A DNA stretch of 64,000 nt from Aphrophora alni (GCA_963513935.1 OY740769.1:38281120-38345119), one strand, 5' to 3'. Counted from the first letter of the stretch, positions 1 through 11,886 are shown. Notes: generated by a model from the sequence alone, not told the origin. Program-made: numbers and translations.

Positions 1-177
1 TTCCTGTGTATATAAGTTATATACTCGTTTATTTTATCCAGCCTAGCGGTTTTTTTAGTGACTGTTCTGACAGCTTGTCTGCTGATACCTCCTTATCAGA
101 AGTTCTTGCATGTAGACCTGAAGGATGAATAGAACCTTTGTGCGACTCGTGGAACTTCGGAGAGGAATGCAGCTTAC

Positions 178-241
178 CGTTGTAATCCAAGACACCTCCC
201 TTCTGTAGACACGACCTAAGTGTGTTCTCCGGTGTAGCGAT
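178..241 (-). CDS. Candidate internal exon of an unidentified gene
   Basis: On the minus strand a pyrimidine tract ending in CTCTCCTTTAG runs straight into a 64-nt GC-richer segment that ends ...TACAACG followed by GTAAGC, a good donor. Two frames are open through the exon: one reads IATPENTLRSCLQKGGVLDYN plus one base, the other SLHRRTHLGRVYRREV-SWITT. The third has a stop. I do not recognise either peptide. The exon could belong to the same minus-strand gene as the signal-peptide exon near 40.3 kb. However, that exon ends in phase 1, which would put this one in its closed frame, so at least one other exon would have to lie between. The alternative is a chance splice-site pair inside the coding-like block that is open on the plus strand just to the right. 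Confidence 0.33.
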
Positions 242-301
242 CTAAAGGAGAGAAAGAGGCAGAACGACTCCTCATTAAAATTGGCTCTATAAATTTTACA
301 G

Positions 302-701
302 CAAAGAAGCTGATAGCATGTCACTCAGTGCCAGCATTTCTGCTTCATCTAATGTCACAATAATGAAGAAAAAGAAGAAGAATTCTCAATGCCAGAAGGA
401 TTTCACTTATCTGCCTGGCTTGGAACAAGTTCATATCAAACGTCGAAAGAATATTGTTCCCAAGAAGTTGGAAGAACTAAAGATAGTTATACGGAAAATG
501 ATTGGCCGGCCTACGATGGCGAAGATATGAAATATGACGATGAACCTTGTCATCGCATCGACATCACGGCATCGCGCCTCGTAATTTGCTGTCCATCATA
601 ATAAAGAGGAGGATACCGGACTTAGAAAATTTGGAGATGGCAGTTCAAGCGACGAAGGTGGCTGAGGCAGCGGCAGAAACATTCCAAAGGCTCCAGCACC
701 C
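302..701 (+). pseudogene. Coding-like stretch open in shifting frames, unidentified
   Basis: The block is GC-richer than its surroundings. It starts after an acceptor-like AAATTTTACAG (to 301) and ends at a donor-like CCG|GTAAAAG (about 701). Consecutive parts read well in three different frames. First comes a lysine-rich stretch (MKKKKKNSQCQKDFTYLPGL, then a basic KRRKNIVPKKLEELK). Then comes an acidic stretch (SYTENDWPAYDGEDMKYDDE). Last is an alanine/glutamate-rich helix-like stretch (LENLEMAVQATKVAEAAAET, then FQRLQHP). Two single-base frame changes would be needed to join them, so this is either a decayed exon or retrocopy, or a real exon carrying assembly indels. No family is recognised. 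Bases 55-301 upstream also have short open plus-strand stretches, but with several stops. Confidence 0.35.
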
Positions 702-744
702 GGTAAAAGTTTTTTGTGAACATGTGTTTTGTATTAAATTTTAA

Positions 745-2152
745 GATTGTTATCCGATTTCCAATCAAATACATATAAGCAAACGGTTAAACAACTGACA
801 CACATACACATACACACAAAACACAATTCACTTTCTATCATGTCAGAGTATTAATTTAGGTATGTCGAGTATTATTTAATCACATTTCACTAAAATCTTC
901 ATGTAATCTCGTGTATCTATGTATAGTGTTATAGTAAACTAACCACTTCCACAAACAACCATTTCACTTTATTCCATTGTTCATTCCTTCCTCAGCTGTG
1001 TCACGACCGCAGCAGTAACTCGGTGATTTTGTTTTGATGAGTAAAACTACAGGAAGAAGTTAATTGGAGACTAGTTTGTTGTTGCGGCTACAAATTACTC
1101 CTTTCGATTTGTTTGTTTTGTTAGCTATTATTTTTGCTATATCGACGAAACGTTATGCTTATTACTATGTTATTATTATTTGTGACTCTTCGGACTCAAG
1201 CTGTCACAGAGAAAAAACACAAAATAACAATTTCCCAAAGCAGCTCTAATGATTATCAAATTTTGCTCAAGTGTACTTTAAAGACCCCCCACATAAATGT
1301 TCGTCACCAATTCTCCAAAAATGCCGTAAAATGAGTTCTAAAAATGGGTTAGGGTTCTTTATAAAATACGTAATTTCTCGAAATCTGGTCTACAGATTTC
1401 GTTTAAATTTTAACGAAATATGAAGATTAATTATTAAAACCCGTGTGTAAAATCGTAAATAAAACAATATATAATCTCAGTAATAATTGGCATTGAATTT
1501 TAACCGTAGTTTTTAAAAGCTAGATTTTAAACAAATACGATTACAGTGAGGACGTGTTTATTGTACAAGTGAAGTAAGTTTAGGTTCTTTGTATTTTTCA
1601 AAGACGGTGTCTATGATTCATTTTCACTTTAAGAATATCTACTGAACCGACATTTTTGGTGGTGATTAGTTTTGGATGTGCGAGTGAGAAAGTTTGTGCA
1701 ATTTAATTTGCACCATTTATTTTGTTACGCGAGAAAAATAATGAGAACGCATCATATAAAATGTAGCTCACATGACTGTTGTGGTTTCTAATAATATTAA
1801 TGACAGAGGGGAAATTGAAGTGTGAATAATAACCTCTCAGTTACATAAATATTATCGATTTAGTATGGCCCTTGCTAAATGATATGTAAATTTTCAAAAC
1901 AATAAATCAGAGTATAACCAACCACACATTGACTTTGTTGAAGAGGGAGGCTTTTGATGACTAAGCAAATCTCTTGTTAGATTTCTCTCTTATATATATT
2001 TTGAAATATAATTAGTTTAGCAAATGATCACTGGCTGCATTACTCATAAATTGTACTGTATACAAGTTTTCTGGGGGCCTACGTCACTGGAGTTTAGGGA
2101 AGTACTTCAAATGCAGCTCTATTGACCTAACCACAATCATTACCTTTTGTGG
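745..2152. other. AT-rich sequence, no gene seen
   Basis: There is no coding-like ORF or splice-bounded exon that I can support. A CA/CACA-rich patch lies at about 800-830. Around 1405-1470 the sequence (GAAGATTAAT, then CCCGTGTGTAAAATCG, then TAAATAAA) resembles the 3' end of the poly(A)-tailed repeat near 43.2 kb, so it is probably an older copy of that repeat's tail region. At about 1683-1705 the string GAGTGAGAAAGTTTGTGCA recurs near 10.7, 26.67 (inverted) and 42.2 kb. Confidence 0.5.
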
Positions 2153-2292
2153 TTACGTGTTTTTACGTGTAATACTTACCCATTACGTGTTTTTACGTGT
2201 AATACTTACCCATTACGTGTTTTTACGTGTAATACTTACCCATTACGTGTTTTTACGTGTAATACTTACCCATTACGTGTTTTTACTTACCC
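2153..2292 (+). repeat. 30-bp tandem array, about 4.5 near-perfect copies
   Basis: The unit CATTACGTGTTTTTACGTGT plus AATACTTACC repeats with an exact 30-bp period, with no visible differences between full copies. Each unit itself contains TTACGTGT twice. Because 30 is a multiple of three, the array yields a periodic 10-residue ORF (VFLRVILTHY), which I treat as an artefact. Confidence 0.95.
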
Positions 2293-2639
2293 TGAATACA
2301 AAGTATAGAGTATGGTTGTTAATTTTCAAAAATTTCGACCTCTGATTTTAACTGATCTTTACGGCATCAGGAAACTGAAAAAGTTTTTTCCGATATTCTG
2401 CTCATTCGTTTTTGTTGTCGACTGTACGAACGAAGGTGCCAAGATAGATTGGTACATATATGGGACTATAGTGTGCTTATACAGAACTAATTGATATTCA
2501 GAAAAATCTAATCGTAAATGTCAAAAAGTTGGCCATTTTAAAATGGATTTGGTTAATATCTCGTGTGATATTCTATTTATAACGCAATAAATTTGGATAT
2601 TTCAATTATGTTGCTGACCTCCCAAGAAATGTGATAACG
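2293..2639. other. No feature seen
   Basis: AT-rich spacer between the 30-bp array and a dispersed repeat. The short ORFs on the plus strand have no coding features. Confidence 0.5.
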
Positions 2640-2970
2640 AGAGCCGGTAAGACACGTGCAGCGATTTGAAACTTCTTCACATATATTCAACCAGCGTATA
2701 GACATGACACGAGCGAAGCGAATGTAGAGATTTTCATTAATATAGACATCTATGAGGCTCCCTCTAAGCCTAGCCGACCACAAGAAAGTAGTGATGTACA
2801 CGATTATTTACGAGATTCAGAAATCCTGTGTAATAACTATTGTAATCAATTTTACCCTGCTATGTAAGCCTCCTTGATCTATCAATACATTTTAATGTAT
2901 CTCATAAGTCCTAAGAAATCAACTTTTCAATATTACATTTAGAGGATCTGCTTGTATGGTCGTGCTAAGT
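2640..2970 (+). repeat. Dispersed repeat family X, copy 1
   Basis: Hallmarks in order are ACGAGCGAAGCGA, then ATATAGACATCTA, then GCCTAGCCGACCACAAGAAAG with TAGTGAT, then CCTGTGTAATAACTATTGTAA, and finally TCAACTTTTCAATATTACA followed by AGAGGATC. The same order recurs at 15.24-15.56 kb and 44.47-44.70 kb, and in part at 8.34-8.47 kb and (inverted) 37.50-37.59 kb. Copies differ substantially, so the family is old. No ORF, poly(A) tail or terminal repeat was found, so its class is unknown. Confidence 0.7.
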
Positions 2971-5900
2971 GAGTACCATTTATAGGTCGCCTATTAACTT
3001 TTTTTATCATGTTTAATATCTGTAGATATGGATAGAAATATTAAAGGAAATGTTAATAATATTTCAATTAAATGGTCAACTCACAGTTATTTCTTTCAGT
3101 TTTCATGAATTTAAAACTATCATTACTGCCCTATTTTAAATATTAAATGTTCATTAAAAATCATCGACATGTTTTTATAAAATGTTTTTAAATATTGGAT
3201 GAATTTAAAATGTTTGATTATGATAGTTTTTCACTCAAAAGCCGTAAAACATTCACAAGACTCCATTTTATACAGCTTTAAAATCTGCTTCAAATGACGC
3301 CCATACGTTATTTCTATTATAAAATATTGGATTGTGAAAATAGCTAAAAACATATTAGCGATAATAACGGTAATAACTAGAATTTTAGTTGACGTTTTGT
3401 CAGGGTTAACAAGCACGAGAATAAGATTTAGTAATCATTAAATTATGATCATCAAAATGTCAAAAATGGTTATCATTCTTCTTCTTATCTAAGACCTTCA
3501 TGTATTATCTTATGTTATTGTAACTAACTATCTGTGTATTTTATACCAAGGTCCAGATCGGTAAATGAGTGTTAACACACAAAACAGTAAAAATAAATTT
3601 GCAGTCTGATAAGTACAGATTTTTTTTTCAATATTATAAATTGGGTAATTACAAAAACGTTAATTTATACCAGCTTGGTTATTCTGAAACAACAACTATC
3701 CACCAGTACAATGGCAACAACAGAAGTCAAAGTATAAATCACCCAAGACTTATGTTAGGCTTCCCCTAATCCCAGAATGCAAATCATGACAAAGTGTTCT
3801 CCCCTTCTGTTAAGATGACAATTTACCAAACAGTGATTTATTTAGCCTGCACTACAGACGTCACTAAAAAATATCAGCTGTTACTGTTAGTTAACCAATA
3901 GATTAATTTATTAGCTTTCATTTCATCTAGTAGATTATTTGGTGTTTTATATGGTCAAATGTTGCAACTTCCTTTTGAAATATAATAAATCTCCCAAGCC
4001 TATCTGACACTAATTTAGTGTAAAAGTCGTTCCTGATTGTAAAACGGACGCGAAAAGGGCTCTACGTTGCGGGAAAATGTTAAACTAAATACAACAGAGA
4101 ATTGGAATGACTACAAATATCCTTTGGTATTTTTTCAATTTATTGTTCCTTTACAACGAAATATATTGTAATAAAACAAGTACATTATTTATCAAAAGTA
4201 CTACTCGGTAAAATAATAATGAAATAAAGAATCAACTTGCAGTTAACATAATTAAAACAAAAAATGTAAGTACTTATATTGAATAATACAAAATTGAATA
4301 TATACTAGGTCCACAGATACATAAATACATACATACGGCCACACATAAACACAATCAAATTATACTCAAAATTTAGGAACAAAAACACCCCATGGAAACT
4401 GTGTGCAGTGAAATATTTTTACACATATTATTTATTGCACAAAACAAAAGTAAAACATGACTGCAGCCGACCAAGTTCTCATCAATTATATATTATATAT
4501 GTATTGTAGGATTAAAAAAATAACATAAATATAAGCTCTAAACATATTTCAACATATGCACACATATATTTACCACCCATCTAAATACATAGCCATAGAA
4601 ACATGCATGAATACATATACAGATATTCACAATCACACATTTAAATATACAGACACATACACATACATATTATCCATACACACATAATGTATATACACTT
4701 GAATACTATATTCAAAATTACCTCCACTTTATATACTTACTAACATACAACATGACATTTTGGCACACTGACAATTAATTGTACAATTAGTTACACACGC
4801 ATACAATCTTTATTTATTCTTGGCCAATGACTACATTTATTCACTTTATGAATAATGAATGAAAATGAATTATGTTTATTCTACGTTTATTCATTTAAGA
4901 CTATGTTGCAGAATTAATCAACCTATTTAAGACGTTACATCAAGGTAAAAGTTGACATATTCTTTTACTAGTAGAAGGTTAAGTAAATAATACAGAATAT
5001 ATATTTACAAATATATATTTGGATATTTTCCGGCATACAATTTATTTACCGCCTCTAGTTGGATGACGGTAGAGTGCGAGCACTAAGGAAGTTAGTTGTT
5101 CTTTACTATTCTCGAGGTCTGATCGTTCAGCAGAAGCTAATTCATATTATTTCTCTGCTGCATGTTCGGTTGTGTTCTCAACACCCTCGCTTTACTGTAA
5201 AGCTAGCTACAATATTATACATTATTTAATTCCGTGTAGTTGTGCATTGAGTAATAATGAAAGAATGACGAGATACACGGCTTCTAGATTATTCTACACG
5301 TGTTTGTATTTGTAATCTAAAAGGTTTTGAACTGAAGAAAAAGAAAGTTAGGCTCATATCTTTGTTCTGTTGGATTGCTGAACTATATTTATAATTAAAA
5401 AGTATGAAAATAAACGCTATAATTTGTGTATTAGGTTAATGCAAATGTAAGACATGATTATTAAATTTAAACATAGAATTGCAATATTTATGTACGTGAG
5501 GAAGCATTATGTCTATATAATTTACCTGAAATGATTTACGCAAACCAACAAGATAAATAAAATCAGTTGCTTTAAAATCCATTCAAAAGAGAACATGATA
5601 TTATTATTTATACTATTACAACTTTTCTTATCAAATCAAGCTATATACTTGCATAATCTATCACTTTTTACCAACCGCGCATGACCAAACTGTTTCTAAA
5701 TTATGTTTTTCATTCAATGTATCCAATGGAAATGGGATGAACCATGTCCAGTGATTCCAACGTATACAATATTCGTTAATGCTGTGGATACATGTTACTA
5801 TTCGTAAACATGTACAATGAATTTAACAACAAAATTGGGTCCTCGGTTTAAAGAAATTGTAGCCGTTTAATAAACTTGCCGTGTAAAAATAGTCTTTTAA

Positions 5901-6299
5901 GTCAGATATTTCCTGAAGTCTTGTATTACCACATTTCATAGTAATAATTCATACAAATTTTTATTCATATATATGCGCAGAAGTAAACACACATAAACAC
6001 CCATTCACACCAATTACAGAGACGGCGGTCAAAAGTTTGTTTTTTAAATTTAATATCAAGTAGTAATTTCATTTTTAAAGCTTGTTGATTCATGGGGATG
6101 TAATATAAAGCTTGTATTTATAAATGGATATGAAATAAACCAGCATATTCCATACACAAAATATGAAAATCATTCAGACCGACTTTTTTTCATAATTCAT
6201 ATTCATTTCTGGGATAATAATATAAATTAATAAGTTTCATTTAGATACATAAGGAGTTAGGGGGGGGGGAAGTAATTAATGATGTAGTTTGCCTTAAGG
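2971..6299. other. Gene-free AT-rich region with an A/C-rich low-complexity zone
   Basis: No supported coding sequence. Between about 4300 and 4800 the plus strand is unusually rich in ACAT/ACAC/CATA motifs and poor in G, giving cryptic simple sequence with strong strand asymmetry. A G9 run lies at about 6261-6269. Around 5060-5220 the base composition is a little higher in GC, with nothing recognisable in it. Confidence 0.5.
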
Positions 6300-6302
6300 G
6301 TG

Positions 6303-6480
6303 TTATTGGCATAGGCTCGTTTAGCTTGTTGTATATCAGATTGGTACCGGCAAGTTGCATAGGTTCGAGTCAGGATGGTGGTGTTGGATTTTCCCGTACA
6401 TTAGGCTGCTCTTCTGTCTCCAGTAGTTCAACAGTTACAAAGTAAAGAGGTTAAGAAACGAAAATAATAATTAGGGTGCA
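6303..6480 (+). repeat. tRNA-derived SINE (type 2), single copy
   Basis: The segment starts GGCTCGTTTAGCTTGTTG, which fits a tRNA acceptor stem and A box. About 40 bases later comes CATAGGTTCGAGTCAGG, a good B box (GGTTCGAGTC). Spacing and order match an internal RNA polymerase III promoter. Downstream is a non-tRNA body of about 100 bp. There is no paired T-arm/acceptor closure good enough to call a functional tRNA, so a SINE or tRNA pseudogene is the better reading. I found no second copy in the window. Confidence 0.6.
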
Positions 6481-8334
6481 CTACAACTAAATTAGGGTGA
6501 TTACACTAAAGAACAATATGGTTGCTCACTTTAACAATACTTATAGAATTGAGGCCATGTCCATAAAATCCTACTCCTGCCAAACTTATTTTTAATTGTA
6601 TTGTCTAATTTTAAAAAAAACTTCTTCCGACTACTGAATGTTTACAACTAATTCAGATTAAAATAGCGTTTTCGCTCCTACTTACGTATAAGTATCACTA
6701 AGTTTACAATTTAACATTTGCTTTTATGAATTTGATTTTCTCAAGTTTGGATTTTTGTGACTAATTCCTGACTATTCCACAGTTTATTACGTTAAATTGT
6801 TTAACGTTTGCAGAGGCCCCAATGGATCAATTTTGTTCTGGTACTGGGCACCCCTTAATTGCTACATTTGTACACAATGGTAAAGTCGACGGTGGAAAAA
6901 AAATTGTATTATTCAAAAAATGCTTCAAGATAGAGCCAAAAAAAAACCCAGATGTTAAAGTTAATATAACAAGTCAACCTGATAGTGAATAGTTCACTAC
7001 AACCAAGCTTAATTCCGAAAATCAATTTACGAACTCAGAGGAAATCAAAATGTATATTTCCATGGAACAATGGTGATTAAAAAACTATGGCAGTAATTCA
7101 CTGCTTTTGCGCACTACAAAACCTCTTTATATATGCGACCTCAGGGCATTGACTAACAACAAATAACAAACAATTTATGATCATTGCATAATATATACGA
7201 CACTGAATACATTGTATAGTTAACTGCTTCAAATTATTAACTTGATTCATATTTTACATAACAAGTTTCCTGACCCGAAGCGCTTTGACACAGTTTGTTA
7301 AATTAAAAACCAATCGAAACATACAACCTACGATCATTCTGTCGATATCGATTAATTAATTAATGTCTCGAATACGATATAATTTAAACGGTTTTAATCT
7401 CATATCAGAAAGCAAAGCTATGACCCGACAATTGAATCGATAAGCAGGATCCAGAGTTATTATTAATGAAGTTAGATAGAACTTTGCACAGTCTCCGGTA
7501 AAACTTGTTAACAAAGCTAAATAAAAATCGTAGTTATCTCAATAATAGAATCTCCGACACTAGATATCACACAAGTCTTTACGTAACGTTATTCAAGATA
7601 TTTACAACATTTTTGGAGATCAATTTATCTTTAAGCATTTCTTCTTAAAAAAAAATCAGTTTTAGAGAAAATGTAAGGGATTTAACTAAATAAAGCAGTT
7701 TCAGACTAAAGTTTATAATTTTTTAGCATTGAATAAGGAATTACAAAACAAATATAGGTTTCGGTTTTAAAATACTGAGTTAACCTTGAAAATATAGTCC
7801 AAATAAAATATAATGTTATTTATTTTCCCTTCGATACCAAATAAATTTTCTCTATAAAATTTTATTTTTTAAAGCTCGCTGTCTCAATTTAAATGACGTA
7901 CTGTATTACATACTAAACATATTTTTTAATTATTATATTAAAATTTAGCACAAATACTCAGCTTTGCAAACGGTTAGACAAATTGATTAATAGGAAGAAT
8001 CTTTTGATAAATTTAAAAATGGCGGCCAATTTTCAAAAAAAAGTAACAACGTAGAAGTCCAAAACTACTAAGATACCTCATATTATGAAATTTTATAATA
8101 TGAATATATTTATGTTTAATTTTTTTGAAAATGATAAAACGGTACAGATTTACTAGTCTACAAAAAAACTTTTTAAATTATAAGCTCAAACAATAATAGC
8201 TGAAGAAGATGGGATATTTTCAAAAATATAATTTTGAACCCTGACTTTCCAAAAAATGTAATATTTGTGTAATTATAAAATCCTTCAGGGTAAAGTCACT
8301 AACGCGAACGTAGCTTTTGGAGGAATGTTAGTAC
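6481..8334. other. No feature seen
   Basis: AT-rich, with short A runs and no open frame of interest. Strings such as AAATGGCGGCCAATTTTCAAAA (about 8019) recur in looser form near 13.25, 27.7 and 41.34 kb, suggesting old fragments of the foldback family described at 27.4 kb. Confidence 0.45.
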
Positions 8335-8470
8335 ACCTTCGAGGCCAGCCACGGCATTGAAGATAGTAAGTCATATACACAGTTACGAGGTTAATGAAAC
8401 CTATGTAATAACTGTTTTAAACAAATTTATACTACTGGGTAAAACACTCTTTGTACTACCAATACAAAAA
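8335..8470 (+). repeat. Dispersed repeat family X, partial copy
   Basis: The string GTAAGTCATATACACAGTTAC, then AACCTATGTAATAACTGTTT and AAACAAATTTATAC, matches the right half of family X (compare 2790-2860 and 15395-15450). The GAGCGAAGCG half is missing. Confidence 0.5.
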
Positions 8471-9669
8471 AAATACTACTTTTTACTGAGGTACAGTAGT
8501 TGAAAACAGCTAATTGTTGTAGTGATTTTATGATTACATACTAAGAATTATAAAATGGCTTTTTTTCTTCAAAATTTGTCATCGCATATAAATGTATGAA
8601 ATTAAATGTAAGGTTACTAAAAGTAAGATTTTTGAATGCTTGAAAGTTAATACTGTTACAAGGAGTGTTATTTTATCTCTGTGATAGTGCGCTCCCTGAA
8701 TACTAATTAGGTGAATCGGCAAATGGGCGTACACACATTAAACACCAAATGAAAATCGCGTCATATCAGCTCAGTGTATCAGCAGCGATCCCTCCCATCC
8801 AAGAAGGTAGATTAGCTATAAATAAAACATAGCTTAAGATGGGATCTTGGGATTTGGCAAACTTTGAAACAGATGTGCTGATTAAAGGGAGAAAATAAGA
8901 TGTACAGATTTATTCACAAATATTTTGTTTTAAGGGTGTTTAGAAATATTTGTTTATTTTTCTCAGATTTAATAATCCAATAAAACTAGAAAATTTCTAG
9001 AAGTGAATGAAGTACAATTCTAACTGGAGGATTGTTTCGTAATTACGTCTAAACAACACCCAAAGTTCGATACTCGATGTTTATCATTCTTACAAAAAAT
9101 GAGATTATATTCTGTTTACATACCATAGAGTAAAATATTATCAGGATAAAGTAAAACAGGAAAATAATCAAACTTGGATATAATTCAGACAACTCTTGTC
9201 ATTTTCATTTTCGTTAATTGTTTTTTCTTTCCGAAAAAAACATGTTTATTAAAGTTCAAAAAAAGTGTGAATGGAAGTCAAAAAATAGTTTTTAAATATG
9301 AAAAAATAGTATTTAAATCTATATTCAGTTCAGGCGAGTATAGATTTTATTACCTTTATAACTTTTCTTAAAACTGAATATTTTCCGGAAAACCCCTGTA
9401 AAACTAGTCAAAATATAAAGCGGAAAACCAACGTGAAAAAGTTTTAAAAAAATATGGAAAAAATCATACGTGTAGATTGTTAACTCAGGATAAAACGTTT
9501 TTTGAAAACATTTATAAAAATGCTTATTTTCTTACTAGTTGTTAAAAAAAAAAAGAAGAAAAATCGCGATTTTATGGCATTCAATGTTGAAGAAATATAT
9601 TCTTGCAAATTATATTTAAATCTTATAAATTATAAACAAATATTGAGCTTGACTTGTGAGATAATATTA
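8471..9669. other. No feature seen
   Basis: AT-rich spacer. Open frames at 9174-9371 and 9502-9786 are lysine-, isoleucine- and phenylalanine-rich, as expected of random AT-rich sequence. Confidence 0.45.
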
Positions 9670-9678
9670 GACACAATA

Positions 9679-9822
9679 AAACTCGAACACAAGCTCTCAC
9701 AAAAATTACGTTATAGTTTAGTTATTGTAACTCCATGCATCATTGAGGATGGCGAATTTATCGTTGAAACGAGTTTGATTAAGTAAACATAATTTTTGTG
9801 AGATCTTGTGTTCGAGTTTCAT
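9679..9822. repeat. Inverted repeat flanking a GAAAC-hairpin cassette
   Basis: AACTCGAACACAAGCTCTCA (about 9680-9709 with its flanks) is the reverse complement, one mismatch in about 30, of the sequence ending TGTGTTCGAGTTT at about 9790-9819. Between the arms lies GAGGATGGCGAATTTATCG followed by TTGAAACGAGTTTGATTAA. This is the recurrent cassette of this window: GGATGG, small hairpin GCGA/TCGT, GAAACG. A related cassette with the same GAGTTTGATTAA continuation occurs at about 14.72 kb. Confidence 0.65.
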
Positions 9823-11450
9823 TCTATCATATAAATTATACTTTAAATCGCTACAATAAAAATTATATGCATTTCTCATTTTTGGCCGAATTATTTTGAG
9901 GATAGGCCCTACTGTTTTTCACTAATTGGTTTGTAAAGACTTTTATTGTATATAATTAAATTATGATCTACATTACAGTTATTTGTGTATTAAAGTGCAA
10001 AGTTTACTTTGTTATACGAGAGAAACAGTTGCAATTTCAGGAGGGCAACAAAAATATTTTCTACCCGTATTAGGCCTACATACAAAATTATTCCTACAGT
10101 AACTATTTTAATAAGATTACCTTATTTTTAGCAATGGTAGTTATTAAGAAATTAACTATGGTTAATTTTATTTTGAGGTTATGGAACAATTACAATTTTC
10201 AAAACGCGCATTTTGTGATTTAACGGTCAGGTGATTGTTTAACTTTTCCCGCACGATGTGTGAAGAAAGTTTAATTTTATTGATAATTACATAACACTGA
10301 ATTTTTGTGAACAGCTTTTGTGAACCGCTGTGAGTGTGTAAAAGTGCACTTTACGCATTACTATAGGAGTTTTTTCCCCTGATTTTCTAGACATTATAAT
10401 TAATTCCCTAGGTTAGATTTTTATTTTATTTGCTCCTGGAGATTTCCGAAGCTTGGTCCTAAAAAATGGATAATTTGACTGGACAGTACGTAGTTTAGAG
10501 AAAGTTATGTGGAAGGGTTCATTTTATATTTTAAACTAATAACTGCGGAAGCGTTATTGATGGGGAAATGGCGACTAATACATTTTGTTTAGGGCCTTAG
10601 AGGCTAAATTTTAACAAAGTTTTAAAAAAATCGTTAAAACTGATTTGAGAAAATCACAATTTTGGGGTTTAGCCTTACAACAGCTTCTTCCTTAAATTTA
10701 TTGGTATTATAGGTGAGAAAGTTTGTGCATTTTTTTATATTAATTTTTCACTCTTCATTTAGAGATTACGTATTTTGATGCAATAAAAAATTGATGTAAT
10801 TTTCGTGGATATATTTTGGATTCTTTTGAGTACAATATGTTCTTTTACAAAATAACAGTCTATACTATATTTGTATGTTCGTCCACAGTAATGTATCAGA
10901 AACATTTGTAATATTTTCAAAGAAGTGTTGCACATCTTTAAATCTAAAATCTAATGGTTTGAAACTACTAAGCGTGGTAAATACTTGGTCATTAACTTGT
11001 ATCGGCTAGAACAGACTTATTTTTATATATGTTTAACATGATATCCATCGTAATGTTCTACTAGTCGAACTCACCAAATGTCGTATGATAATTGTGTTGT
11101 GAATTAAAAATAAAAAGGTTTACGCTTTGTTTTTCCGTAATTTGAAAAATGTAACATGTTTTATACTTATCACCATATGTGTTACCTACATTTTTACATA
11201 ATTGAAAGAACCAAAACAAGGCAAAATAATATGTACTCATCAATATGACGCTATTGTAAAAGATTGTAAGAGATATACCTAAATACCTTACAGGTTCTGC
11301 TAACGCTCAAGTCTAGATTATATTGTAATCATTGGACGACCTCCTTTCACTCGAGTTTAATAAATGTAGTTATATTGACAAAAACTATCACATAACTAAT
11401 TACATAACTTTTGTGCTAATTCAACTGTTGTGGATAGTGATTCAAATATC
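9823..11450. other. No feature seen
   Basis: AT-rich spacer with no supported coding sequence. A GTGAGAAAGTTTGTGCA string at about 10713 is shared with 1.69 kb. Confidence 0.45.
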
Positions 11451-11457
11451 TTGAGAT

Positions 11458-11700
11458 TTAACACGCAAGTCCCAATTAAACATTGTATGCAATGAAGACT
11501 GTGTTAAGGTTAAATTTGTTAAAGCTTCCCACCCTATTTTTAAGGACGCTTCCGGCAAATTGGCTGGCGCCTCTACTAAATTTGTTAATAGGACATTTCA
11601 CTCAGGCGGCTTTACCAAAGGCACTACGGTAGATGTGGAGGAAATTCAACTTATAAATGAAAAATATACCCAACTATTGTACTCGATTGAAAAACTTTTA
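11458..11700 (+). other. GC-richer unidentified ORF fragment
   Basis: One frame stays open from just after a stop at about 11450 into the AT-rich sequence beyond 11700. Between about 11505 and 11650 its composition and codon choice look coding: KVKFVKASHPIFKDASGKLA, then GASTKFVNRTFHSGGFTKGT, then VDVEEIQLINEKY. There is a contrast with the AT-rich flanks, no signal peptide, and no obvious splice site. I do not recognise the protein. It could be a transposon-derived fragment or a remnant exon. The first ATG-like start (TTG) at 11560 is not convincing. Confidence 0.35.
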
Positions 11701-11735
11701 GAAGTTTTATTCTTAATACATATAAAAATAATCGA

Positions 11736-11886
11736 AATAATCAAGTCACAAAGGTCAGCATACAGTTTTAAAAGACTTGTCAAACACATTTATTTTCCAA
11801 TACAAGAATGTTCTAAATAATCAAGTAACAAAGGTCAGTATACAGTTCTATAAGATTTGTCAATCACATTTTATTCCCAATACAAT
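11736..11886 (+). repeat. Diverged tandem duplication, period about 80 bp
   Basis: ATCAAGTCACAAAGGTCAGC, ATACAGTTTTAAAAGACTTG and CACATTTATTTTCCAATACAA recur about 80 bp later with about ten substitutions (ATCAAGTAACAAAGGTCAGT and so on). Two copies only. Confidence 0.8.

Noticed and set aside
2157..2345. Repetitive 62-residue ORF (VFLRVILTHY repeats)
   Set aside because: Produced by the 30-bp period being a multiple of three. No start context, splice sites or family.
6303..6375. Functional tRNA gene
   Set aside because: A and B boxes are present, but acceptor and anticodon stems do not close convincingly. Better explained as SINE or tRNA pseudogene.
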